Shown here: positions 1 to 12,315 of the stretch, piece after piece
Layout of the letters: every line of letters begins with the position of its first letter
How positions within the stretch are numbered: position 1 is the first letter of the stretch
Made by a program: the position numbers and the translations under genes
The notes under the pieces: model-generated
Seen by the model: only the letters and a program-made list of their open reading frames with translations
The model's database searches: none
Told to the model about the DNA's origin: nothing
Source of the DNA: Dipteris shenzhenensis
Taxonomy: Eukaryota; Polypodiophyta; Polypodiopsida; Gleicheniales
NCBI GenBank assembly: GCA_047967505.1
Contig: CM106539.1
Direction: 5' to 3' (one strand)
DNA length: 64,000 nucleotides

Positions 1-167
1 GCAAGCCTTGATCCTTGGGTGACATCCAGTGCATATTTTAACTCTCATTTGACATAGGAGGTGATGACTCTTATTATAATTGTCTTGGATTGGCTTCTTG
101 CCTAGTACCCAAATAAAATCCTTCAATGGACTTCAATACAAAGCTTTAATCATGGACATTCTTCATT
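1..167. other. Non-satellite flank, nothing recognised
   Basis: AT-rich sequence preceding the satellite array. No open frame, repeat unit or RNA gene is visible. Homology to the satellite consensus begins at about base 168. Confidence 0.5.
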
Positions 168-3100
168 TAATCAAACAAGTACTTATCGGATGGGGGCTCC
201 ACTAAGCACACAAGTCCGTTTAAACTAGGTTGAGATGCGTGCAAATTATTGTCACCAACGGATATGCTCTACTTGGTCGATTACGCATTATACAACGTTT
301 TTCCCGTAGTGATATGCACATCCGTAAAAAAACATGCCCTTAGGTATGTTATCTGACCAAGTACTTATCGGATGGGTGTGCCTCTTTGAGAACATTTCAA
401 TACCACCTAGGTTAAGGTCTAGGAAAAGTGTTGTGCCCATCGGATATGCTTTGCATGGTCGATCGAGCATTAAATACCATTTTTACCTTAGTGTCATGCA
501 CATCCATAAAAAAAACATGCTGCTAGGTGTGTTATTCGATCAAGTACTTATGCGATGGGAATGTTACTTTGCATGTAAGTCAATTCCACCTAGTTTAAGG
601 TTTGTGTAAAGTATTGTGCCCATCGAATATGCTTTGCATTGTCGATCAAGCATAAAACACCGTTTTTGCCTTAGTGTCATGCACAATCATATAAAAACAC
701 GGCCGTAGGTGTGTTATTCAAACAAGTACTTATCGGATGGGGGCTCCACTTTGCATGCAAGTCCGTTTCAACTACATTGAGGTGCATGCAAAGTATTGTC
801 ACCATCGCATATGCTTTGCATGGTCGATCATGCATTAAACACCATTTTTCCCCTAGTGATATGCACATCTGCAAGAAAACACGCCCTTAGGTGTGTTATC
901 TGACCAAGTCTTATCGGATGGGTGTGCCTCTTTGAGAACATTTCAATACCACCTAGGTTGTAGTGTAGGAAAAGTATTGTGCCCATCGGATATCCTTTGC
1001 ATGGTCGATCGAGCATTAAATACTATTTTTGCTCTAATGTCATGCACATCCGTAAAAAAAACACGCTGCTAGGTATGTTATCCGATCAAGCACTTATGGG
1101 ATGGGTGTGCCACTTTGCATGTAAGTTAATTCCATTTAGTTGAAGGTGTGTGCAAAGTATTGTGCCCATCGGATATGCTTTGCATTGTCGATCAAGCATA
1201 AAACACCGTTTTTGCCTTAGTGTCATGCACAACCAGGAAAAAACACGGTCCTAAGTGTGTTAATCAAACAAGTACTTATCGGATGGGGGATCTAGTTTGC
1301 ACAGAAGTCCGTTTCAACAAGATTGAGATGGGTGCAAAGTATTGTCACCATCGGATATGCTCTGCATGGTTGATTACGCATTATACAACGTTTTTCCCGT
1401 AGTGATATGCACATTTGCAAAAAAACATGCCCTTAGGTATGTTATCTGACCAAGTACTTATCGGATGGGTGTGCCTCTTTGAGAACATTTTAATACCACC
1501 TAGGTTAAGGTGTATGAAAATTATTGTGCCCATCGGATATGCTTTGCATGGTCGATCGAGCATTAAATACCATTTTTGCCTTAGTGTCATGCACATCCGT
1601 AAAAAAACACGTTGCTAGGTGTGTTATCCGATCAAGTACCTATGCGATGGGAATGCCACTTTGCATGTAAGTCAATTCCACCTAGTTGAAGGTGTGTGCA
1701 AGGTATTGTGCCCATCGGATATGCTTTGCATTGTCGATCAAGCATAAAACTCTGTTTTTGCCTTAATGTCATGCACAACCATATAAAAACACGGCCGCAG
1801 GTGTGTTATTCAAACAAGTACTTATCGAATGGGGGCTCCACTTTGCACGCAAGTTTGTTTCAACTATGTTGAGGTGTGTGCAAATTATTGTTACCATTGG
1901 ATATGCTTTGCATGGTCGATCACACATTATACACCTAGTGATATGCACATCTGTAAAAAAACATGCCCTTATGTGTGTTATGTGACCAAGTACTTATCGG
2001 ATGGGTGTGCCTCTTTGAGAACATTTCAATAACACCTAGGTTGAGGCATAAAAAAAGTGTTGTGCCCATCGCATATCCTTTGCATGGTCGATCGAGCATT
2101 AAATACTATTTTTGCTCTAGTGTCATGCACATCCGTAAAAAAACACGCTACTAGGTATTTTATCCGATCAAGCACTTATGGGATGGGAGTGCCACTTTGC
2201 ATGTAAGTCAATTCCACCTAGTTGAAGTTGCGTGCAAAGTATTGTGCCCATTGGATATGGTTTGCATTGTCGATCAAGCATAAAACACCGTTTTTGCCTT
2301 AGTGTCATGCACAACCATGAAAAAACACGGTCCTAGGTGTGTTAATCAAACAAGTACTTATCGGATGGGGGCTCCACTTTGCACGCAAGTCCGTTTCAAC
2401 TAAGTTGAGGTGGTGCAAAATATTATCACCATCAGATATGCTTTGCATGGTCGATCACGCATTATACACCATTTTTTCCCTAGTGATATGCACATCTGCA
2501 AAAAAACATGCCCTTAGGTGTGTTATCTGACCAAGTACTTATCGGATGGGTGTGCTATTTTGAGAACATTTCAATACCACCTAGGTTGTGGTGGTGTAGG
2601 GAAAGTTTTTTGCCCATCGGATATTGTTTGCATGGTCGATCGAGCATTAAATACTATTTTTGCTCTAGTGTCATGCACATCCGTAAAAAAACACGCTGCT
2701 AGGTATATTATCGGATCAAGCACTTATGGGATGGGCATGCCACTTTGCATGTAAGTGAATTCCACCTAGTTGAAGGTGTGTGCAAAGTATTGTGCCCATC
2801 GGATATGCTTTGCATTGTTGATCAAGCATAAAACACCTTTTTTGCCTTAGTGTTAAGCACATTTGTAAAAAAACACGGTCCTAGGTGTGGTATCAGAGCA
2901 AGGACTTATCTAACCGACACGCCACTTTTCATGCAACTCAATAACACCTAGGTTGAGGTGGGTGAAAAGTATTGTGCCCATCGAATGTACTTTGCATGAT
3001 ATATCATGTATTAAACTCTGTTTGTGCCTCAATGTCATGCACAACCATTAAAAAACACGCTTTTAGGTGTGTTATCCGCCGACCAACTGCTTATCAGATG

Positions 3101-4084
3101 GGTGTACCACTTTGCATACAATGCAATACCATAATTTTTGAGACTCATGCAAAGTATTGTGCCCATCGGATATGCTTTGGATTGTCGACCAAGCATTAAA
3201 CACTGGTTTGGCCTTAGTGTCATGCACAACCGTCAAAAAACGCGGTCCTAGATGTGTTATTCGACTAAGTACTTATGGGATGGGCACACCACTTTGCATG
3301 TAAGTCAATAATAGCTAGGTTGAGATGTGTGCAAAGTATTGTGATGATCGCATATGCATTGCATTGTCGATTAAGCATAAATCAGCATTTTTGCCTTAGT
3401 GTCATGGACAACAACCAATAAAAAACATGGTCCTAGGTGTGATATTCTAAAAAGTACTTGTCACATGGGGGAGCCACTTTGCAAGAAAGTCAATTTCAAC
3501 TAGGTTGATGTGCGTGCACAGTATTGTGTCTATCAGTTATGCTTTGCATGGGGGATCACACATTATACACCATCTTTCCCCTAGTGTTATGCACATCCGT
3601 CAAAGAACATGCTCTTAATAGGTATATTATCATACCAAGTACTTATTGAATGGGCGTTCCACTTTGCATGGAATACCATACCACCGCTTTTGAGGCACAT
3701 GCAAAGTATTGTGCCCATCGGATATGCTTTACATGGTAGATTGAGTATTAAATACCGTTTTTGGCCTTGGTGTCATGTACAACCGTCAAAAAACACGATC
3801 GTAGGTGTATTTCTCAAACAAGTACTTATCGGATGGGGATGCCACTTTGCACACAAGTCAATACTACCTAGGTTGAGGAATGTGCAAAGTCTTGTGCCCA
3901 TTGGATATGCTTTGCATAGTCGATCGCACATTATACACCATTTGTTCCTAGTGTTATGCACAATCATCATAAAATATGTTTGGAGGTGTGTTATCCGAAC
4001 AAGTACTTATGGGATGGGTGCACCACTTTGTATGCAAGTCAATACGACCTAGGTTGAGGTGTGTACAAAGTTTTGTGCCCATCC
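168..4084. repeat. 182-bp satellite array with three-monomer higher-order repeat
   Basis: Twenty-two monomers can be aligned on the word ACTTATCGGATGGG and its variants, at about 188, 370, 549, 734, 913, 1094, 1278, 1458, 1639, 1824, 1995, 2177, 2360, 2541, 2723, 2908, 3092, 3273, 3458, 3643, 3824 and 4008. The mean spacing is close to 182 bp. From 188 to about 2890 the monomers cycle in threes: one type has GGGGGCTCCAC after the anchor, the second has GTGTGCCTCTTTGAGA, and the third has a variable GAATGCC or GTGTGCC form. This gives a higher-order repeat of about 545 bp in five copies. The last seven monomers are more divergent and do not keep the cycle cleanly. Short open frames in the array are not genes. 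Monomer length and higher-order structure resemble plant centromeric or heterochromatic satellites; location at a centromere is inference only. Confidence 0.9.
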
Positions 4085-4329
4085 GAGAAATGTAGATGCG
4101 ATAATATTAGAAAATTCTCGGTATGTGTATATGTGTGTGTGTGGCAAACAATTTTGATGCAACAAAGTAAACACCTAGTGCACAAATTATGCACTTCATA
4201 CCTTGAGTAAATAAGCTTGTTGATGAGGATAAATATGCCCTTGAATAAAATCAAAGTTGTTGTATGACCATAATAGGATCGCTTTGACACCTGTGATTTT
4301 GCCCACATGTAAGTTTGCAAATAGTATAA
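4085..4329. other. Array edge with short GT repeat
   Basis: Transition out of the satellite. It includes a short GTGTGT-rich run at about 4119-4143 and otherwise unremarkable AT-rich sequence. Confidence 0.4.
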
Positions 4330-4600
4330 AAAATCATATAATAATATATTAATAGTTTGCACATGTGTATAGCAAGTGAGTAATGGGAAGTGGAAGTGGG
4401 AGTGAGGAGGGAGGAGTGGAATGTGAGAGGGAAGTAATAGGGGTGTATGATAATAAGTATACAAAATAGTATGATAATATATTAATAGTTTTCAAATGGC
4501 AAGTGAGTATTGGGAAGTGGAAGTGAGAGTGGGGATGGAAGAATGGAATGGGAGAGGGCAAGGTAATAGGGGAGTAGGATAACAAGGGAGTGAAATGAGT
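4330..4600. repeat. 134-bp tandem duplication, AT-rich then purine-rich
   Basis: The segment with ATAATATATTAATAGTTT followed by GCAAGTGAGTA and a purine-rich tail occurs at about 4341 and again at about 4475, a period of 134 bp. The second copy carries small internal deletions. Confidence 0.7.
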
Positions 4601-4885
4601 GAGGGGAGTTAATAGGGGATAAAAAAGAGGAGGGTGAGATGGGGAAATATCGGATTTTGGGAAATGGGACGAGTATGGGACATGGTGGAAATGTGGGATG
4701 GGAGTGGTGGCAATGGGGGAGGAAGAAGAAATGGATGGGGGAAGGGCTAATGGAAGATTGGGATGAGGGATGAGGGTCCAATGGGAGAGGGGGAGTAATG
4801 GGAGTCAATGGGAGAGGGGATAAATGAAAAGCCAATAGGAGAGAGGGGAGGAATGGAAAGCCAATAGGAGAGGAGGAGGAAAACC
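4380..4885 (+). other. Long polypurine (G/A) tract
   Basis: About 500 bases of the plus strand are almost all G and A, with repeated GGGAGAGGGG and GTGGAAGTGGGA words. Such strands can form triplex or R-loop structures. Open frames read from the complementary strand here are compositional artefacts. Confidence 0.7.
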
Positions 4886-4892
4886 TAATTTT

Positions 4893-5035
4893 TCTTATAT
4901 ATAGTCTTCCTTCTTCATTCATTCTCCCCTCATTTCATTCATTGAAGCAAGAAAGCAAGGACGATCAAGAAAGCAAGGAAGGAAGAGCAAGAAAGCAAGA
5001 AAGAGCAAACTTACAAACTTTTTCCAGGTACTTGC
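4893..5035 (+). promoter_or_regulatory. TATA-like box with leader-like sequence
   Basis: A TATATATAG word at about 4897 follows the polypurine tract. About 25-35 bases later comes a leader-like stretch of repeated GAAGCAAGAAAGCAAG words, ending in CAG before GTACTTGC, which could be a 5-prime splice site. No downstream coding exon was found, so this is only a candidate promoter and non-coding first exon. Confidence 0.25.
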
Positions 5036-5087
5036 AAATTTTTTTGATTAATTCTTTATCTAGATTTTTTTTTTTCAATTTGAAGAG

Positions 5088-5600
5088 AGAGGAAATAGAG
5101 AGAGAGAGGAATTAGAGAGAGAGAGGTTCCTGGCGGTTGCTAGGAGGGGAGGAGAAGGAGAGGATGGAGGGGGGGGAGGGGGGGGAGGGGGCGGCGGGGG
5201 GGAGGTCGAGGGGGGGAGGGGATCCAATGGGGGAGGGAGGGGCGGGGGCGAGGGCGGGGTCGAGGGAGGGAGGGAGGGGGGGGTTCTAGGGGGGTCGAGG
5301 GAGGTAGGGAGGTAGAGGGGGGGAGGGAGGGACGGGGCCGAGGGTCGGGGGGTCCTAGCGGCCACGCCGCCAGGACCACTAGAGGGGGGAGGGGAGGGAG
5401 GGGGTGGGGGGAAGGGAGGGAGGGGGTGGGGGGCGAGGGAGGGAGGGAGGGGAGGCAGGGGGTGGAGCCGGGTGGGGGAGGGAGGGGGGGTCTGGCGGCC
5501 GTGGCCACTAGAACCCCCTCTGGAGGGGGGGGGTCTCCCGGCCGCGGCTACCAAAACCCCCTAGAGGGGGTGAGGGGAGGGAGGAGGCAGTCGATAGAGC
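5088..5600 (+). repeat. GA microsatellite and G-rich minisatellite block 1
   Basis: A GAGAGAGAGG run (about 5090-5127) leads into some 450 bases in which the plus strand is dominated by G runs of 4-10. Embedded at about 5352-5372, 5490-5520 and 5535-5560 are GC-rich imperfect palindromes of the form CTGGCGGCCGTGGCCACCAG, followed by CCCC and AGAGGGG or GGAGGGG. The same core recurs in the block at 12316-12935. The proline-rich proteins that can be read from the other strand are artefacts of composition. Strong G-quadruplex potential is evident. Confidence 0.75.
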
Positions 5601-6175
5601 GAGCGAGCCCAAAAAAGCGAGCGAGCTTTTCCACAATTTCCTTATCGAGGTACTCAACATAGCTTTGTCGAAACCACTATTTGGGAAGATTCTCGAAAAT
5701 AAAACTTATGTTACTATGTGTAACTATACCAATATTGCGAATTATAATCTACCTTAACTTCCAATTGGAGCCATACTCACATTATGCAACAATAGTATGT
5801 GGTTTGAAAGAAACCGAATTTCCACTCCAAAGCGGATTCCATTACTGATACAACAATTCTTTTGCATTTGAAATGGGTCTTATTATCAAACTCCTTCAAT
5901 AATCAAAACAAATGCGTTGCTTGATATGTTGAACTTAGTAATGTAAACATCACTTCACCCATATGCGGGGAAAAAAAAAACTGTCTGTAGACTTCATAGC
6001 ATGGGATCGCATCAACACTTATGACATTCAAAATGGTTCTTCTTATTAAAAGTGTTATCAACCATGAAAGAAAATGTTTAAAAATAGTTCATCCGTATGT
6101 TGAAAAACCTGTGTCATTTATGACATTCAAAATTGTTCTTGCAACCATCCTGTAGTTCCTAGAGATTTTGCCCAT
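5601..6175. other. Unassigned sequence
   Basis: Begins with GAGCGAGCGAGC words next to the G-rich block and then becomes ordinary AT-rich DNA. No coding, RNA or repeat feature was recognised. Confidence 0.4.
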
Positions 6176-6600
6176 ACTTCCAACCCCTTCCCTTCAACCA
6201 CTAAGAGGTATCTAATAGTTTTATAGAACACTTGAGATATCATCACCTCCTAATACAAAACCATTATTACTATTTGTAGAACACTTGAGATATCATCACC
6301 TCTTAATACAAGACCATTATTACTATTTGTAGAACACTTGAGATATCATCACTCCTTCCCTTCAGCCACTAAGAGGTACCTAATACTTTTTTAGAACACT
6401 TGAACCATTCTTACTATTTGTAAAACACTTGAGATATCATGACCTTTTAATACAAAACCATTCTTACCGTTTGTATAACACTTGAGATATCATCACCTCT
6501 TAATATAAGACCATTCTTAGTATTTGTAGATCACTTTAGATATCATCGCCTCTTAATACAAGACCATTCTTACTATTTGAGAGATTAATGGATTAAAGGT
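6176..6600. repeat. 53-bp minisatellite with nested longer unit
   Basis: The unit beginning CACTTGAGATATCATCACC recurs at 6229, 6282, 6335, 6426, 6479 and 6532. Most spacings are exactly 53 bp. A longer unit starting CCCTTCAACCACTAAGAGG (about 6188) is repeated at about 6358, so the 53-bp units were expanded within a larger duplicated block. Confidence 0.8.
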
Positions 6601-6620
6601 TTGAAGCTCATAGGAGACAA

Positions 6621-6765
6621 TAAAACTAATTGGAATATTTTGACTTATGTATTATACCTTTTTGAAGACTATGAATTTAAGTCAGTTTCAACATTAGGAT
6701 GATAAAACTAATTAGAATATTTTGACTTATGTATTATATATTTTTGAAGACTATGAATTTTAATG
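6621..6765. repeat. 81-bp tandem duplication
   Basis: Two copies of a segment starting AAAACTAATTGGAATATTTT lie at about 6622 and 6703. The copies are nearly identical. Confidence 0.7.
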
Positions 6766-8740
6766 AGGAGAGGCATGCACACTACTTAGTAAATACACTA
6801 GTACTACTACTAGCCTATGACTATTAAGCCTAGTAGCACCAGTGTGATTTTGAGCCTTGTATCAGCCTTTTGATAATTTTCTTTCATCGTTAGTGCAATA
6901 GAAATTATTCCTTCTATCAGAAGAATCTTGCTAAATTTATTCAAAGTGATGATTGTGTGTAGTCTACAACCACTAACCTCTGACTCTCAAAAATATATTA
7001 AATGTGAGCACCCATTTATCTTGTTTGATCAACCCTAGGCTATGCTGCGATAGGACATTACTAGAACAAAAAAAATATGAATTGATATGGCGATGTTCGG
7101 TGTGAAATAACCAAATTAAGGATTTAATAAGAAAGAAAATAATCAGAATCAATAGGCTATTCAATGGCTCAAATCTGCACAGAAATTATAATGTGCCTCC
7201 CAACTCTTATGCATTCCAGCTCCTCATGTTTGACAAGAATGCAAACAATAATGAAATCACATTATCTTTAGTTTCAAAGTAAGCAAAGCACCAAAAATAA
7301 ATGCAAACGTATTGGATGAGGAATAAATAGGTATAGATATAGATAGACCTATATATATGCATTCATAGATATAATGATTATTAAAGTTGGACGGTCGTAA
7401 TAATATTATGTGACATACTATCATTGGGATTAGGACTACTATTGGTAATATTGTATGTAGTAGTAGGAGAACTACCATTCAGGAACACTCAAATAAAATT
7501 ACTAATGGTGGTGATAAAACTACCACTAGTAGTTTGGTAATTACCCCTAACATCTACAACAAATATTTGATGGGTAGCTAGTATTAGGTCAAAAGGCCCC
7601 AATTGTGCTATAATAATGGACCAAAAAAGGGAGTGCTATAGCATCACCTAAGGGTCACTTTTTATCCATGAAAGAAACAAGTCGGTGCAACCTAGGTCAT
7701 ATAGATCTAGGTCATGTGGAGTGGTTCGCGTCTCTTTCCTTGACAAAAAAGTTACACTATCTTTGATAGTAACTACAAAGATTGCTGCCATAGTGCCGTA
7801 GAGTAGCCCCTAGGTTGCACCATCATCCTTTTTTGCTTTTGAGCCATTAAGTTTGTTCCACTGATTTTATGTAGAATTATTCTACTATATGTTCACATGT
7901 CCTTAATAGGATCTTGATATAATCCCTTCCATTGTAAGTACTTTTACTTTAAGTTTCACATATCCTTAACAAACCACTAGGCTTCAACACAAATTCATTC
8001 TTATGTTTCAAGCCTCAAACTCAAACACCCTTGTAAAAGGGATAATGTATTAAAGCTACATTCAATCCATCAAATCTTTTGAATAACAATTCTATTGAAA
8101 ATTCATGTATCATCAATAGGATTTCATCCATTATATGTTCATTTGTCTTTAATAGTATGTCTAAAAATTCATGTATCTTCAATATTATTTCTCTCATGTG
8201 TTCCAATATCTTCAAAAGGATACCTTTGTTTATGTCCAAACTTGAGAATTGATTTGTATTTATCAAACACAATTTCACTCCACCTATTCTTTAGAATGAA
8301 ATTTTTTCGCCAAAAGTGGGCCAAATGTAAGGTCTTTCCACATTTTCTTAAGAATGAAAATTTTGGCCTTACGTTGGCAAGTCTATGGAATGAGGGTAAG
8401 GCCAAAGTCTCTAGTACGGTGCATTAGGTCTTGATTAATTCTTCTTTAGGCTTGAATATTTAATGCATTAACTTCACAACTATTATTTATGCTTGAACTT
8501 GTAATGTATTAATTTCATGACTTAGGATTTTATGAAGTTATATCTAACATGTCCCAAATTTAATGGAAATTAATATCATACATGACACAACAAAGTATAT
8601 CATATCCCTTCCCAAAATCAATGCTACCTAGCAACTCTCCTGGCATTTTCACTGCCTTGCATTTGAGTTAGCTATGATGAAGAATGTTGCCTACCTTTGG
8701 AACCTCTTAGAGTTACCGTTAGCATGATCTAATTTCATGT
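6766..8740. other. AT-rich non-coding stretch
   Basis: About 2 kb without a coding region I can support. Short open frames exist on both strands (for example 8095-8427 plus) but show no recognisable domain, no good codon bias and no neighbours that would make them genes. Confidence 0.5.
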
Positions 8741-8756
8741 ACCCCAAAACTTGAGA

Positions 8757-9241
8757 CTTGGAGATTCCCATATCACACCAGCGGTAGCTATCTTGTCCAC
8801 TCTCAATGCTAGTAAAAGCTAGGCCCCATAGACCGGTAAAAGAAGTCTTTTTGGAGGTTCAATTTTTTCCCTCTGTCTTCTGCAGGCCCCATGATGAAAT
8901 AGGATATATTCATCACCCTACAATTAATGCAAGAATTGACACAACTGTTTTGGACCTGACTATGTAGTTTACATCCCAAAATTGGTGCTAAAATTGTAGA
9001 CTGGGAGATTCCCATACCACACCAATGGTAGCTGTCTTGTCCACTCTCAACACTAGTAAGAGCCAGTCCCCATAGACCGGTAAAAGAAGTCTTTTTGGAG
9101 GTTCAATTTTTTGCCTCCGTCTTCTCCGGCCCCATGACGGAATAGGATATATTCACCACCCTACATTTAATGCAAGAATTGACAACTTTTTTTGGACATG
9201 ACTATGCAACTTACATCCCAAAATTGGTGCTAAAATTGCAT
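8757..9241. repeat. 244-bp tandem duplication
   Basis: Two adjacent copies start with GGAGATTCCCATA at 8760 and 9004 and both end in ATTGGTGCTAAAATTG. They share an internal stretch containing CCATAGACCGGTAAAAGAAG. Divergence is roughly ten percent by eye, mostly transitions and a few small indels. Confidence 0.85.
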
Positions 9242-9375
9242 ATCAGGCATCTCCATTTGTCGGGGGGTGTCCCTAGCGACCCCTTGGACTTGCTCTATTT
9301 GTCTAGTTGTGTCTCTCCACAAAAATCAGAGTGGGGCCTATTTTCCCCATCTAGTAAAACTATATGCATCAATAT

Positions 9376-9437
9376 GTATGTATGTATGTATGTATGTATG
9401 CATGCATGCATCCATGTATGTATGTACACACACACAC

Positions 9438-9468
<31 letters not shown>

Positions 9469-9481
9469 TGTATGTATGTGT
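9376..9481. repeat. ATGT microsatellite
   Basis: A run of ATGT tetranucleotides interrupted by GCATGCATGCATCC and a short CACACACACA tract. Tyrosine/methionine/cysteine repeat peptides read through it are artefacts. Confidence 0.95.
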
Positions 9482-10161
9482 ACTAAAACTACTAAAACTA
9501 TATGCATCAAATAATGTTGTTGATCAATTTTTAGCATACCCCACCAAAATCAAGACCCCATTGCAAAGAAAGGTAAGGAACAGAAGTGCTTGTTCTTATG
9601 TTCAGGAGACATTAAAAAAGAGGCCTAGAGCATACATATGGAGGTTATTATACAATATAACTAAGAAGTAGTATTGAAGTAGTTCTACAATTTGGATGCA
9701 TTAAGAGCATTCATATAGCAAGGAAGAATATAATAATTGAATACATTTTTTTTTCAATACATATTGCTAGTGAGACTACCAAAAGAGGCTCTACCCCTCA
9801 TGATGTCTGTCGATACAGAATATGAGATTGCTTGATGCTTGGATTGCAGCTGGAAACATTGCATGGGCAAAGCCACTATAGGCCTCAAGTGTTGGAAATT
9901 GATGTATGGCTCAAGTGCTAAAATGTGCAAATCATGGCCAAAATCAAGACCCCTTAGAGATTCCATGAGGGCTATCCTTTTACTACTACACACGTCACCT
10001 TTAGTCGAGGGCAGAACCATTCGTCATCATAGGCAGCAGGTTCATGGGACCCCATCCCATGATCCAAGGCATTATTCAAAGACAAAGTATTTCTGACCAT
10101 TCCCAAATTGAGTTTGCCAATTCCTAATCTGATTGATTTCATTTACTCGACTTGCAATGCT
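9482..10161. other. Unassigned sequence with reused CCAAAATCAAGACC motif
   Basis: No gene is supported. The word CCAAAATCAAGACCCC or a close variant occurs near 9544, 9939 and 10347, and a related CCAAAATCAAGAGG lies in the hairpin at 10235. This suggests debris of one dispersed repeat family. Confidence 0.4.
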
Positions 10162-10278
10162 TGCAAAGCCCTTGCTTAAGCTTGAATGAGCCTCTTGATT
10201 TTGGGGGTATAATGGTCAAAAATGGCTTAACACGCCCAAAATCAAGAGGCTCATTCAAGCTTAAGCAAGGGCTTTGCA
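10162..10278. repeat. Perfect 44-bp inverted repeat (foldback)
   Basis: Bases 10162-10205 are the exact reverse complement of 10235-10278, separated by a 29-base spacer. The arms begin TGCAAAGCCCTTGCTTAAGC on the left and mirror it on the right. Transcribed, this would give a 44-bp perfect hairpin. It could be a tiny foldback or MITE-like element or a young inverted duplication. I see no clear target-site duplication at its edges. Confidence 0.9.
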
Positions 10279-10424
10279 TTTGGGTGGCAAAAGCACGAAA
10301 AATGACAGCACATTAAGGTGTTGCCATTCTTATGCTTCCCCCCTCCAAAAACAAGACCCCCAAGCTATTCATTAGAGACACCAAAATGAGGAGAAGGATG
10401 ATGTGAGGAGTAGAGGAGCTGGCC

Positions 10425-10570
10425 AATGAGGGGAGGGACAGCCTTGGAATTGCCAGCAACAAGCATGATGCAAGGAGGTGAGAAGGCAAAGAAGCAAGGA
10501 GGTGAGGAGGTGAGGAAGCAAGGAGGTGAGGAGGCAAGACGCAGTCTTGAAGGGCAACAAGAGGGTGGAG
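10425..10570. repeat. Purine-rich GAGGTGAGGAAGCAAG minisatellite
   Basis: Short degenerate repeats of GAGGTGAGGA and AAGCAAGGAGGTGAGG over about 145 bases. The long frames across it on both strands have repetitive composition and are not supported as genes. Confidence 0.6.
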
Positions 10571-10599
10571 GTGGCCGAAAGAGTAAGGAAAGGGAGGGA

Positions 10600-12240
10600 T
10601 GGAGATTACTTGTAGGAAATGCTTGGATTAATGCTACAAATGCCATTTTTTTGTGTGTGTTTTCCAGCATGAAATTTTTATGGCATTTTTCTTTTAAAAA
10701 ATACAACATTGTTGTCATTAATTTCACTACAAACAACTCAAGCCGTAAAGCACCATGGATTAGTACAACAATATACATCACAAATGGATGCATACACTCA
10801 TATACATCATCGATGGATGCATACACTTATACTCACATCAATTTCCAATATTGTATTAGATGGAACCTTAGCATATATGTGTGCATAGAAGACCATTTCC
10901 TACATTGATCCCTGATTTCATAGTTAAATTATTCCCTTTCTCACATTCTAACATGTGAAGATTTAATGTACATGCATTATGGGCACATTATATTGCAGTT
11001 TATGACTAACTTTTTTTATGAATGCATGATACTTGTATATGGTCAAGGAAGCTATATTATCATTTTTGAATGACAACATTACTCTATGCTCCATTTTATC
11101 CTATATTAGAAACTATGATCACTAGATATTACATAAATGTATTGCTCCATTATATCCTATACTAAAAACTATTTTGACCCAAATACATAATGCCAATTGA
11201 GGTTAGTACTCATGACAAGTGATGAAAACAATCTAATGGTATGAATGAGATCTTGTAAATTTTGGGTATATAATATGGGTACTATGTTGATTGAGCTATT
11301 TTTCTAAGGGAATATTTTCAACTTAATTACTAAATACATACTTACAATGGTGACCTGATTCCCATCTATATGTATAATCAAGTTTTACTTTGTGTTAAAA
11401 AAAAAGCTTTTGCATAAGGTCAAAATTCGAATAGTATTTATATTTGTTTGAGACTACCCATTGAGCTGGCTCCTATCCTTATATTGAACATGATAATGTT
11501 CGTAAAGATTTTATGAATACAAATAGATAGCATTGGCTCTCTTTTTAGTGGTTGGGAATGAACCCTAAAAGTACCCTAAAATGACTATGTATTCCCTTAT
11601 TTGTAGCATGGAAGTGATCATGGTAGAGTGGCATAATCCCTATTTTGCTTTTTTCATAGGTTCTTTTGCCACTCATGGTTGGCGGATACACCACGGCATA
11701 GATCCGAATAGATATTTGGTTTTTTGCTTCAACTTGCTTGACTAGACTTTCCTTGATGATTGTTCGATTGTGCATGATGAGTAGTCACTTTTTAAAGCAT
11801 GGTATTGTCTAGATTACATAGGTATTTTCACTAAGCAAAATTAATCCTTATGATGAAAATGTGTTTTTTTTCTTTTGACATAGTTAGTTCTGTTTCCATG
11901 TTTTTGGATCGAATGTATGGATGATCTTCTGCAAGCATAAAAGACATGATATGTATATGTAGCACATGATCATGTTTACATATTTTCAGTCATATATTCT
12001 ACCTTGTGATCTATCATTATCTTGCTGTGTGGATGTTTAATCTGAGTAGTGTTTGCTTTTTTTATCGCAAATTTTATGTATTGTTGTGTCTCTACCTCTC
12101 CACAATGACTCAAATTGATAGTATGGGATGAAAGAGAAGTTAATTGTGAGTTTCAGGCATGCCTTCATTGTTGGAATATGTTTAATTTGCTTATGATCAC
12201 ATCAATTGTTCCAATGATATTGAGAGGAATAAGATGCTGG
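10600..12240. other. AT-rich non-coding stretch
   Basis: Roughly 1.6 kb of AT-rich sequence. Nothing recognisable on either strand; scattered short frames have no domain signature. Confidence 0.45.
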
Positions 12241-12315
12241 ATGAGGTTCTCGCTCGCTTGAAACCTATTTAATCTTGCTCGCTTATTTGGGGCTGCTCGC
12301 TTTTCTCCGCTCACT

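Noticed and set aside
288-4052. Many 60-147-codon frames in the satellite
   Set aside because: They repeat with the 182-bp monomer on both strands; monomer length is not kept in frame and stops vary between copies. Not genes.
4482-5554. Proline/serine/leucine-rich frames on the minus strand
   Set aside because: Compositional artefacts of the polypurine and G-rich tracts.
7257-8427. Hydrophobic and basic small frames on both strands
   Set aside because: AT-rich chance frames with no motif, no paralogue in the window and no splice or promoter context.
9170-9671. Frames with YVCMYVCM repeats
   Set aside because: Read-through of the ATGT microsatellite.
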